A stretch of 9,349 nt of DNA, taken from positions 1 to 9,349 of the forward strand of contig JAISCO010000199.1 in NCBI GenBank assembly GCA_031265535.1, given 5' to 3'. Positions 1 through 4,630 of this stretch are shown here, piece by piece. How positions within the stretch are numbered: position 1 is the first letter of the stretch; the number at the start of each line of letters is the position of its first letter. The notes under the pieces were generated by a model. The model saw only the letters and a list, made by a program, of their open reading frames with translations, was not told where the DNA came from and made no database searches. Both the position numbers and the translations under genes were made by a program. This DNA comes from Spirochaetaceae bacterium (lineage in GTDB: Bacteria > Spirochaetota > Spirochaetia > Treponematales > Breznakiellaceae).

Positions 1-117
1 GTGCGCTATTTTTCCGGCTTCAATGGATTTTCTTAGTGTGGCGCTTACAAATTCCTGCCCCGCAAGTTCGTCAAATGTTTTGGGTCTGCGCCTTGTCGCC
101 GTAACTTCAAATGTCAT
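1..117 (-). CDS. dnaX: DNA polymerase III subunit gamma/tau, N-terminal 39 codons (cut by window edge)
   Basis: Read on the minus strand from the ATG at 117-115, 39 codons stay open to base 1. They carry the very characteristic DnaX opening: FEVTATRRRP, then TRRRPKTFDELAGQEFV, then a helix ending KIAH just before the window stops. In the family, RPxxFxxLxGQExVxxTL is the N-terminus of the AAA+ clamp-loader ATPase and leads into the Walker A region, which would lie outside this window. DnaX loads the beta sliding clamp and holds the polymerase III cores together. The ATG is chosen because the conserved sequence begins directly after it and no alternative start lies just upstream in frame. There is no usable Shine-Dalgarno sequence; a promoter-like TATACT ends 7 bases before the ATG, which suggests a leaderless message. 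The short reading frame on the plus strand across this stretch is a shadow. Confidence 0.88.
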   Translation of the reverse strand, partial: MTFEVTATRRRPKTFDELAGQEFVSATLRKSIEAGKIAH

Positions 118-124
118 CCTAAAA

Positions 125-153
125 AGTATAGCAAAAATAATCCCCTCCGCCAA
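125..153 (-). promoter_or_regulatory. Predicted sigma-70 promoter of dnaX
   Basis: On the minus strand, TTGGCG (153-148) and TATACT (130-125) are 17 bases apart. The -10 ends only 7 bases before the dnaX ATG at 117, so transcription would begin at about 120-117, at or almost on the start codon. The -35 matches the consensus at 4 of 6 bases and the -10 at 5 of 6. Confidence 0.5.
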
Positions 154-353
154 CCCGCCGCATTGCGCCACCAGGGATTCCGATTTCGGAAAAATTCCGA
201 ATTTGACATAGTTTTAGCAACACTTTTTTGATTTTGGGTGCATTTTTGCTCCGTAAAAACAATACTTTCTGCTCCAATTTGCTTCGTTACGCTTCGCAAA
301 TCATACTTTAACCGCTTATGCCGCCTAAAATTACCTTTTGCGGTAAAAATTGA

Positions 354-384
354 CGCTAATTTTCGTTTTGAAATCGGAATCGCT
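354..384 (+). repeat. Dispersed 31-bp element, copy 1 (second copy at 7150-7180)
   Basis: The two copies match at 28 of 31 positions with no gaps and share the core TTTTCGTTTTGAAATCG. Both lie in the same orientation in a gap, upstream of a rightward gene. Outside the 31 bases the flanks differ. The function is unknown; it could be a piece of a larger intergenic repeat or a shared regulatory site. Confidence 0.7.
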
Positions 385-445
385 ATTGCGCCACAATTTT
401 TCTAAGTGAAAAGAGTGGAGTGAGCCAAAAAAATCTAGCCCAAAT

Positions 446-478
446 TATAATAAAGGACGCTCGAAGGAGGGCGTCCTT
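446..478 (+). promoter_or_regulatory. -10 box followed by an 8+8 dyad around the Shine-Dalgarno site
   Basis: A perfect TATAAT lies at 446-451, with no clear -35. Two bases later begins a perfect inverted repeat, AAGGACGC (453-460) and GCGTCCTT (471-478), whose 10-base loop contains the Shine-Dalgarno sequence GAAGGAGG (463-470). The right arm ends directly before the ATG at 479. Transcription from this -10 would start inside the left arm, so the dyad looks more like a DNA operator over +1 than an intact RNA hairpin. A longer transcript would instead present the ribosome site in a hairpin loop. Confidence 0.55.
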
Positions 479-937
479 ATGGGGTTAGACATGAAAGACA
501 AGAAAAAGTTATGCGGCATTGTTACCGGAACGGTCATTTTTTTGTATTTCTATCTCCGGGGCGAGAAAAGAATTTTTCTTCCACTGTATACAAAAACTAT
601 CATCCAGCCTGATAAGAACCGTAACCTTGTCCTTAGGACGCGGCAGGTTTTTATTGGTTTTAAGTATCTGAAAATGACGGCTCTCAAAACGCACGACGTA
701 ATCGCTGCCCGCCGTCCTTTCGTATTCACGACAAAGAATATCTGCCAAATTAACGTTCCCCAGCGGGATATGCGCGTCTGTAGCATCGGCGGCTACCAGC
801 CCGCCCAAAAATGGCTTAAAGACCGAAAAGGTCGTTCTCTCACCTACGATGAAATCGAGCATTACCGGAAAATCTTAACAGCCCTGCATTTGACCATTGA
901 AATACAGGCGCGGATTGATGAGGTAAAAGGCGTTTAA
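479..937 (+). CDS. Shrunken C-terminal remnant of a type ISP / Eco57I-like adenine DNA methyltransferase
   Basis: The product has 152 residues. The strongest signal is at residues 104-132: GGYQPAQKWLKDRKGR followed by LTYDEIEHYRKI. This is the hallmark of the C-terminal specificity region of large type ISP and Eco57I-like adenine-specific methyltransferases (usual form: IGGYQ..KWLK.RKGR.L...DI.HY.KI). Residues 49-58 (NLVLRTRQVF) resemble the earlier NL.L..RQ motif of the same proteins, and residues 30-44 loosely resemble the R.IYY....I.RP stretch before it. In full-length relatives, well over a hundred residues usually separate the RQ and GGYQ motifs; here there are about 45. The catalytic methyltransferase domain (NPPY motif) is absent. 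I infer a decayed gene with internal deletions whose frame stayed open. The ATG at 479 has a good ribosome site (463-470); a second ATG at 491 is possible. The first ~25 residues look hydrophobic and unrelated. Confidence 0.6.
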   Translation: MGLDMKDKKKLCGIVTGTVIFLYFYLRGEKRIFLPLYTKTIIQPDKNRNLVLRTRQVFIGFKYLKMTALKTHDVIAARRPFVFTTKNICQINVPQRDMRVCSIGGYQPAQKWLKDRKGRSLTYDEIEHYRKILTALHLTIEIQARIDEVKGV

Positions 938-952
938 TGCGGAGTTCACGTT

Positions 953-993
953 CCTTCCGCATGGCGGACTTGGCGTCTTAACCATGCGGAAGG
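953..993. repeat. Perfect 12-bp inverted repeat between convergent genes
   Basis: CCTTCCGCATGG (953-964) and CCATGCGGAAGG (982-993) can form a 12-bp GC-rich hairpin with a 17-base loop. It lies 15 bases after the methyltransferase-remnant stop codon and 4 bases beyond the 3' end of tRNA-Asp, so it could end transcription from both sides. Neither strand has a T-run after the stem, so it is not a typical intrinsic terminator. Confidence 0.6.
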
Positions 994-997
994 CTTT

Positions 998-1072
998 CGG
1001 GAGCGACGGGACTCGAACCCGCGGTCTCCGGCGTGACAGGCCAGCGCGATAAACCAGCTTCGCTACGCCCCC
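998..1072 (-). tRNA. tRNA-Asp (anticodon GUC)
   Basis: The minus strand folds into a full 75-base cloverleaf. The acceptor stem is GGGGGCG with CGCTCCC (one G-T pair), the D stem GCGA with TCGC, and the anticodon stem CTGGC with GCCGG around the loop CTGTCAC. The T arm is GCGGG-TTCGAGT-CCCGT and the discriminator base is G73. The loop places GTC as the anticodon, reading the aspartate codons GAC and GAU. G73 and the stem sequence are typical of bacterial tRNA-Asp. No CCA follows in the DNA (the next bases are AAA), so the tail must be added enzymatically. A strong promoter precedes it at 1084-1110. Confidence 0.95.
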
Positions 1073-1083
1073 AATGTTTATAG

Positions 1084-1110
1084 CTTATACCGGCCAAAAA
1101 AAAATGTCAA
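1084..1110 (-). promoter_or_regulatory. Predicted sigma-70 promoter of tRNA-Asp
   Basis: On the minus strand a perfect TTGACA (1110-1105) is followed 15 bases later by TATAAG (1089-1084), with a T-run in the spacer. Initiation would fall at about 1077, five bases before the mature 5' end at 1072. The short spacer is the only weak point; a second TATAAA at 1082-1077 is too close to the tRNA to be the -10. Confidence 0.6.
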
Positions 1111-1130
1111 TAGTCCGCATGGGCAATTCG

Positions 1131-1200
1131 CAGTTAACAGTGAGGAGTTAGCAGTTAGCAGTGAGCAGTGAGCAGTGAGGAATGAGGAATGAGGAATGAA
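1131..1200. repeat. Degenerate heptamer tandem repeats (GCAGTGA / GGAATGA)
   Basis: A run of 7-base units: GCAGTGA three times in a row (1161-1181), then GGAATGA-type units three times, preceded by looser CAGTTA units. Related units occur after carA (2823-2856) and after zapA (9171-9200), and on the opposite strand upstream of infC (7048-7087). It has no coding or RNA signature. Confidence 0.75.
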
Positions 1201-1363
1201 GAGGGGGAAGCGCATAAATCATAAACCGTTAAAATTTTGAAGTTTTTATGATAAATTTTTTGTCGCTGCTCCCCCTAGCTCCAAAGGTTTTGCTTCGCAA
1301 AACGCTTTTCCGCTACCCCCACCCATTAACAGTAGCTTAGTGGACAGAAGGACAGTGGATAGA
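1201..1363. other. Non-coding gap segment
   Basis: I see no gene here. The only structure is a 7-bp hairpin, GTTTTGC (1287-1293) and GCAAAAC (1297-1303), around the loop TTC. The weak promoter-like match TTAAAA with TAAATT at about 1228-1256 is too poor to rely on. Confidence 0.5.
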
Positions 1364-1376
1364 GCAACAGGAAAGG

Positions 1377-1414
1377 CGGCAGTTTTACTTTTAGCACTAA
1401 AAGTAAAACTGCCG
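1377..1414. repeat. Perfect 17-bp inverted repeat with a 4-base loop
   Basis: Arms at 1377-1393 (CGGCAGTTTTACTTTTA) and 1398-1414 are exact reverse complements around the loop GCAC. No T-run follows on either strand. It lies inside the candidate structured RNA. A stem this long and perfect is far beyond chance in a gap of this size and may be the tip of a folded RNA or a palindromic mobile remnant. Confidence 0.8.
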
Positions 1415-1559
1415 GGTTAACGATAGCTAGCAGCCTGTTGCACTTGTAGGTTTTTACGGCACACAGTGCCGACGTCACTGTTCACCTGCGGTGAATTTGC
1501 CGAAAAACCACGATTTATGGGCTGCTGTAAACCAAAGGTTCAATGGAAGAGTGCAAGGT

Positions 1560-1599
1560 AAAATCGCCTCATAGGCGCCGCCTCATAGGCGATTTTTTT
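1560..1599 (+). terminator. Intrinsic terminator between the RNA candidate and carA
   Basis: AAAATCGCCT (1560-1569) pairs perfectly with AGGCGATTTT (1587-1596), and seven T residues follow at 1593-1599. The stem is built from two copies of a 13-mer, CGCCTCATAGGCG (1565-1577 and 1579-1591), each of which is itself a 5-bp mini-hairpin. The minus strand also has four T residues after the stem, so some bidirectional activity is possible. Confidence 0.8.
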
Positions 1600-1636
1600 A
1601 TGTTTTTTGCGCGAAGCGCAACAAACTCCTAGCGGG

Positions 1637-1665
1637 TTGTCAAAGTGGGTGGGGCGCTTTAATAT
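1637..1665 (+). promoter_or_regulatory. Predicted sigma-70 promoter of carA
   Basis: TTGTCA (1637-1642) and TAATAT (1660-1665) are exactly 17 bases apart. The -10 ends 7 bases before the carA ATG at 1673, so initiation would fall at about the A of the start codon. No Shine-Dalgarno sequence is present between the -10 and the ATG, which fits a leaderless transcript. The promoter lies downstream of the 1560-1599 terminator. Confidence 0.6.
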
Positions 1666-1672
1666 AGAGTAA

Positions 1673-2818
1673 ATGAGCGGGAAAAAGAGACAGGCGGCGT
1701 GTTTGACGCTGGAGGATGGAAGTGAATATTTAGGCTGGTCTTTTGGAAAGACCCGTTCTACGGCGGGCGAAGTCGTGTTTAGCACCGGAATGACAGGCTA
1801 TCCCCAATCGCTTACCGATCCGAGCTTTCACGGGCAGATACTCGTATCAACATATCCGCTGCTTGGGAATTACGGCGTGCCGGTGGAAACTAAGACGCTC
1901 TCGCCATATTTTGACAAATATGGCGTACCGGTTCATTTTGAGTCCGGCCGGATACAGGCCGCCGCCTTTGTCGTTTCTGAAAACTGTGAAGAACCAAGCC
2001 ATTTTGCAGGCGGCGCGTCACTGTCCGCGTGGCTTATGAACGAGCAAATACCGGCGATTTGCGGAATAGATACACGCGCCCTCACAAAACGCCTGCGGGA
2101 AGAAGGCGTGATGCGCGGAAAAATTATTATCGAGGGGCAGGAGAACGTCGATTTTGCCTCCGGCGATATGAGCAATCCTGTCGCGGATGTTTCGTGCGCC
2201 GAACTCAAGATTTATACGCCGCCGCCGCTAACGGCGCCGGTTGCGGGCGCGGGGAAAATGCTGCGGATTGCGCTGATTGACTGCGGCGTTAAAGCAAATA
2301 TACTGCGCTGCCTGCTGTCTCGCGGAGTGGAAGTTATCCGTCTGCCTTGGAACTATGACCTGCGCGACCTGGAGTACGACGGCATATTTTTATCGAACGG
2401 TCCGGGCGACCCCAAAGCGTGTGGAAAAACAATTGCAAGCCTGCGCCGCGCCTTTTCAGTTAAAAAACCGATATTCGGCATTTGTTTGGGCAATCAGTTG
2501 ATGGCGCTTGCTGCGGGCGGCGACACGTACAAACTGCGGTACGGGCATCGCGCCCAGAACCAGCCTTGCTCCGACATTGAGACTGAACGATGCTATATCA
2601 CCAGCCAGAATCACGGTTACGCGGTGCGCGGCGAAAGCCTGCCGCTTGGCTGGGAACCTTGGTTTGTAAACGTGAATGACGGGACGATAGAAGGCATACG
2701 CTCCGAGAACGGACTATTTTCCGCCGTTCAGTTTCATCCGGAAGGCTGTCCGGGCCCCCGTGACACAGAATTCCTTATCGACCGCTTTTTGGACCAGGTG
2801 CGGCGGCATATAGCGTAA
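1673..2818 (+). CDS. carA: Carbamoyl-phosphate synthase small (glutaminase) subunit
   Basis: CarA hydrolyses glutamine and passes ammonia to CarB, which makes carbamoyl phosphate for pyrimidine and arginine synthesis in the cytoplasm. The 381-residue length is normal. Residues 1-~150 form the CarA-specific N-domain (STGMTGYPQSLTDPSFHGQI at 37-56; GIDTRALTKRLR at 131-142). The C-terminal half is a class I glutamine amidotransferase: SNGPGDP (241-247), the nucleophile Cys271 in FGICLGNQ, TSQNHGYAV (310-318), and the His355/Glu357 pair in QFHPEG. All catalytic residues are present. The ATG at 1673 is favoured because the family N-terminus begins about there and a promoter ends 7 bases upstream; there is no Shine-Dalgarno sequence. 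carB, its usual neighbour, does not follow: a 396-base repeat-rich gap and rseP come next, so the partner subunit must be encoded elsewhere. No obvious terminator follows the stop. Confidence 0.96.
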   Translation: MSGKKRQAACLTLEDGSEYLGWSFGKTRSTAGEVVFSTGMTGYPQSLTDPSFHGQILVSTYPLLGNYGVPVETKTLSPYFDKYGVPVHFESGRIQAAAFVVSENCEEPSHFAGGASLSAWLMNEQIPAICGIDTRALTKRLREEGVMRGKIIIEGQENVDFASGDMSNPVADVSCAELKIYTPPPLTAPVAGAGKMLRIALIDCGVKANILRCLLSRGVEVIRLPWNYDLRDLEYDGIFLSNGPGDPKACGKTIASLRRAFSVKKPIFGICLGNQLMALAAGGDTYKLRYGHRAQNQPCSDIETERCYITSQNHGYAVRGESLPLGWEPWFVNVNDGTIEGIRSENGLFSAVQFHPEGCPGPRDTEFLIDRFLDQVRRHIA

Positions 2819-2822
2819 GGAA

Positions 2823-2856
2823 AATGAGCAATGAGGAATTAAGAATGAGCAATGAG
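2823..2856. repeat. ATGAGCA / ATGAGGA heptamer repeats
   Basis: AATGAGCAATGAGGAAT and AATGAGCAATGAG occur in tandem 5 bases after the carA stop codon. They belong to the same degenerate 7-base family as 1131-1200 and 9171-9200. Confidence 0.7.
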
Positions 2857-2879
2857 CCTCCCCGCCGCAAGCAATATTC

Positions 2880-2909
2880 TTGACCCACGATTCGGGGAAT
2901 GAGTATACT
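2880..2909 (+). promoter_or_regulatory. Predicted sigma-70 promoter upstream of rseP
   Basis: TTGACC (2880-2885) and TATACT (2904-2909) are 18 bases apart. Initiation at about 2916 would give rseP a leader of roughly 300 bases, containing the 3056-3095 hairpin. It is the best promoter match in the gap, but a closer start for rseP cannot be excluded. Confidence 0.45.
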
Positions 2910-3055
2910 GTACTGTGTGGAAGGATTTACCGCAAAGTCAAAAAAGTCAAATAGATATAAGTAAAGGAAATAAAAGACATTCATGTGGCTCAACTATTGA
3001 GTTATTTGAGGCTTTCCGGAATTTCATTTGAATTTTTATTTAATTTTAATGTACG

Positions 3056-3095
3056 GTCATTCAAAGACGGTATACGCCGAATAGTTTTGAATGAC
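3056..3095. repeat. 10-bp inverted repeat in the rseP leader
   Basis: GTCATTCAAA (3056-3065) and TTTGAATGAC (3086-3095) are exact reverse complements. The 20-base loop contains its own small dyad, CGG-TATACG-CCG. An A-run, not a T-run, follows on the plus strand, so it is not an intrinsic terminator. Confidence 0.6.
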
Positions 3096-3104
3096 AAAAA
3101 AACT

Positions 3105-3133
3105 TTTTCGACTTCTTCGACTTCTTCGACTTC
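3105..3133. repeat. TTCGACTTC tandem microrepeat
   Basis: Three successive 9-base TTCGACTTC-type units follow the 3056-3095 hairpin. The related AGTCAAA motif occurs twice at 2936-2951 in the same gap, in the opposite sense. Confidence 0.6.
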
Positions 3134-3214
3134 GTGGTTAAACAATTCTGTGGGTCAAGTGTGGGCTTAAAGGCAGGGATCTCAAAAAAATTTTCCTATG
3201 GATAGAGGCGCTTT

Positions 3215-4630
3215 ATGTTAATAATAAAAATTTTGCTTGGACTTGTAGGTCTTGGCGTTGTAGTTTTTGTTCATGAGCTTGGACATTTTATAGCAGCCCG
3301 CCTTGTGGGCATTGATGTTGAAGCTTTTTCTATCGGCTGGGGCAGGCCCATTCTGGCTAAAAAGATAGGCGGCGTTGAGTACCGTTTGGGAATATTTCCG
3401 ATAGGCGGATACTGCAAAATGCGCGGTGAAAATGAGTTTGAGGAGGCTTGGAAGAACAGCCGCGGCGAAGTTAAGCCGGAAAAAGGCAGTTTTTTTGAAG
3501 TCAGCCCTGCCGCCCGTATCCTTGTTGCCGCCGCGGGGCCATTGTTTAATTTACTGTTCGCGGTACTTGTTTTTGCATTTACTTGGGGGATAGGTTTTGA
3601 ATATACAACGATGAGCAACCGCGTTGTGCTTGTTTCCGATATTTTTCCTGAAGAAGACTATCCGGCAACCCGCGCCGGCATTAAAACAGGCGACCGCATA
3701 ATCGAAATTAACGGCAAAACAGTCGAAAATTATCGTGATATTCAAACTTTAATAGCGGTAAACGCGGAAAAAGAACTGCATTTCAAAATTTTGCGTGAAT
3801 ATACGCCTGCTGGCGCGGGCGCGGATGCATCCGATGGAGCGGCGGGCGCTCAATCCGAAACCGTTGATCTGTACATATCGCCGGAGATGGAAAAATCGAG
3901 CGGCGCGGGGCGTATAGGCGTATACTTTTGGGCAGACCCCGTAATCGAAAGCGTGCTGCCGGACAGTCCCGCCGCGGAAGTCGGACTCGAAAGCGGCGAC
4001 CGTGTGATCGCGGTAAACGGCGAGCCGTTCGCGTACTCTGTCGCCATGTTAAAAATTGTTGACGGTGAAGGGACGCGCCCTAAGTCCCTCAATATAGAAA
4101 TAAACCGCGGCGGGCAGATCATCAACACACAGCTTGCCGTACCGCCGGACGATAGTATGCCTATCGGCATAGCTTGGCAGCTGCTCAGGTACCATACGCC
4201 GCGCTACTCTGTTTTTGGGGCGGTAGGCAAGGGTTTTAGCGAAATGTGGGACACGCTGGTCATTTCGGTGCGTAGTCTGGCGCTGCTTTTCCGCGGCGTT
4301 GATCTTACAAAAGCGGTCTCCGGGCCTGTCCGCGTAAGCTACATGGCGGGAGAGGTCGCCGCGAACAGCTTTGGTCAAAGCGCCGGTGAGGGACTGCGTT
4401 CTACCGCCAATTTTCTAGCTCTTATTTCAATCGCGCTTGCCGTCATGAATCTATTACCGCTGCCAATACTCGACGGCGGCCTAATTGTTCTGTTCCTAAT
4501 AGAGATGATACGCCGCCGCCCGCTCAATCCACGATTTATATCGGTGTATCAGACTGCCGGTATAGTGTTGATAGGCGCGTTGATGCTGTTTGCCGTGTTC
4601 GGCGATATACTCTTTTTTGTGCAGGGTTGA
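3215..4630 (+). CDS. rseP: RseP-type site-2 zinc metalloprotease (M50), two PDZ domains
   Basis: An inner-membrane protease that cuts substrates within the bilayer, classically anti-sigma factors and leftover signal peptides. The product has 471 residues, close to the family norm. Helix 1 carries the zinc motif HELGH (His20, Glu21, His24). The following FSIGWGRPI and GIFPIGGYCKMRGE (59-72) are typical of RseP. AAAGPLFNLLFAVLVF (105-120) is the next helix. PDZ1 covers ~135-220 (AGIKTGDRIIEINGKTV) and PDZ2 ~243-310 (PAAEVGLESGDRVIAVNGEP). GPVRVSYMAG (370-379) precedes the last helices, and the third zinc ligand is Asp420 in NLLPLPILDGG (412-422). All catalytic residues are intact. An Ala/Gly/Asp-rich insert (199-214) lies in PDZ1. 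The start has a good AGAGG site (3204-3208), 6 bases upstream. The stop overlaps the next start by 4 bases. The usual dxr/cdsA neighbours are absent. Confidence 0.95.
   Translation: MLIIKILLGLVGLGVVVFVHELGHFIAARLVGIDVEAFSIGWGRPILAKKIGGVEYRLGIFPIGGYCKMRGENEFEEAWKNSRGEVKPEKGSFFEVSPAARILVAAAGPLFNLLFAVLVFAFTWGIGFEYTTMSNRVVLVSDIFPEEDYPATRAGIKTGDRIIEINGKTVENYRDIQTLIAVNAEKELHFKILREYTPAGAGADASDGAAGAQSETVDLYISPEMEKSSGAGRIGVYFWADPVIESVLPDSPAAEVGLESGDRVIAVNGEPFAYSVAMLKIVDGEGTRPKSLNIEINRGGQIINTQLAVPPDDSMPIGIAWQLLRYHTPRYSVFGAVGKGFSEMWDTLVISVRSLALLFRGVDLTKAVSGPVRVSYMAGEVAANSFGQSAGEGLRSTANFLALISIALAVMNLLPLPILDGGLIVLFLIEMIRRRPLNPRFISVYQTAGIVLIGALMLFAVFGDILFFVQG

Larger units (their letters stand above)
118..478. 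other. Divergent intergenic gap between dnaX and the methyltransferase remnant
   Basis: This AT-rich 361-base gap holds the dnaX promoter, a weak mini-hairpin (ATTTGC 277-282 with GCAAAT 296-301), one copy of a 31-bp element that recurs upstream of infC (354-384), and the promoter and dyad of the rightward gene (446-478). I see no coding signal in it on either strand: the short open frames lack ribosome binding sites and recognisable protein sequence. Confidence 0.6.
1364..1599 (+). ncRNA. Candidate structured RNA of unknown class, ending in a terminator
   Basis: Many nested complementary arms are packed together. P1: GCAACAGG (1364-1371) with CCTGTTGC (1434-1441), enclosing a 17-bp hairpin (1377-1414). 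P2: GGTTTTTaCGGCA (1449-1461) with TGCCGAAAAACC (1498-1509), 12 bp with one bulge, closing a three-way junction with CAGTG (1464-1468)/CACTG (1476-1480) and TTCACC (1481-1486)/GGTGAA (1490-1495). Two further arms cross each other: AGCAGCC (1429-1435) with GGCTGCT (1520-1526), and TTGCACT (1438-1444) with AGTGCAA (1550-1556). They could form a pseudoknot or switch with P1. The rightward intrinsic terminator at 1560-1599 closes the element. carA downstream has its own promoter, so this could be a free-standing small RNA; an upstream leader or attenuator is also possible. I match it to no known family and see no clear promoter. Confidence 0.4.
2819..3214. other. Repeat-bearing gap between carA and rseP
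   Basis: This gap contains heptamer repeats (2823-2856), a promoter-like pair (2880-2909), AGTCAAA repeats (2936-2951), a 10-bp inverted repeat (3056-3095), and three TTCGACTTC-type units (3105-3133). Short open frames exist (for example GTG 2985 to 3170, and GTG 2915 to 3031), but neither resembles a known protein. They run through the microrepeats, so I treat the gap as non-coding leader and repeat DNA. Confidence 0.5.

Noticed and set aside
23..299. Short reading frames 23-211 (plus) and 114-299 (minus)
   Set aside because: The first lies across the dnaX N-terminus on the wrong strand. The second is in a different frame from dnaX, overlaps its start, and has no recognisable sequence or ribosome site.
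509..862. Minus-strand 117-codon frame opposite the methyltransferase remnant
   Set aside because: The plus strand carries the recognisable GGYQ..KWLKDRKGR motif and start signals; the minus frame resembles nothing and has no ribosome site.
1438..1556. Retron-like ncRNA (complementary ends 1438-1444 and 1550-1556)
   Set aside because: No reverse transcriptase gene is nearby; carA follows directly.
1435..1560. Minus-strand resemblance to 6S RNA (TTGAACC followed by GGTTTACAGC)
   Set aside because: The shared words are short, the overall fold is a three-way junction and not one long bubble-bearing hairpin, and the only strong terminator reads rightward, away from that orientation.
3056..3095. 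Intrinsic terminator for carA
   Set aside because: The stem is followed by A residues on the plus strand, lies 240 bases after the stop, and has no T-run in either direction.
2985..3170. 61-codon plus-strand frame before rseP
   Set aside because: It has a GTG start with no ribosome site, runs through the TTCGACTTC microrepeat (Ser-Thr-Ser run), and has no family resemblance.
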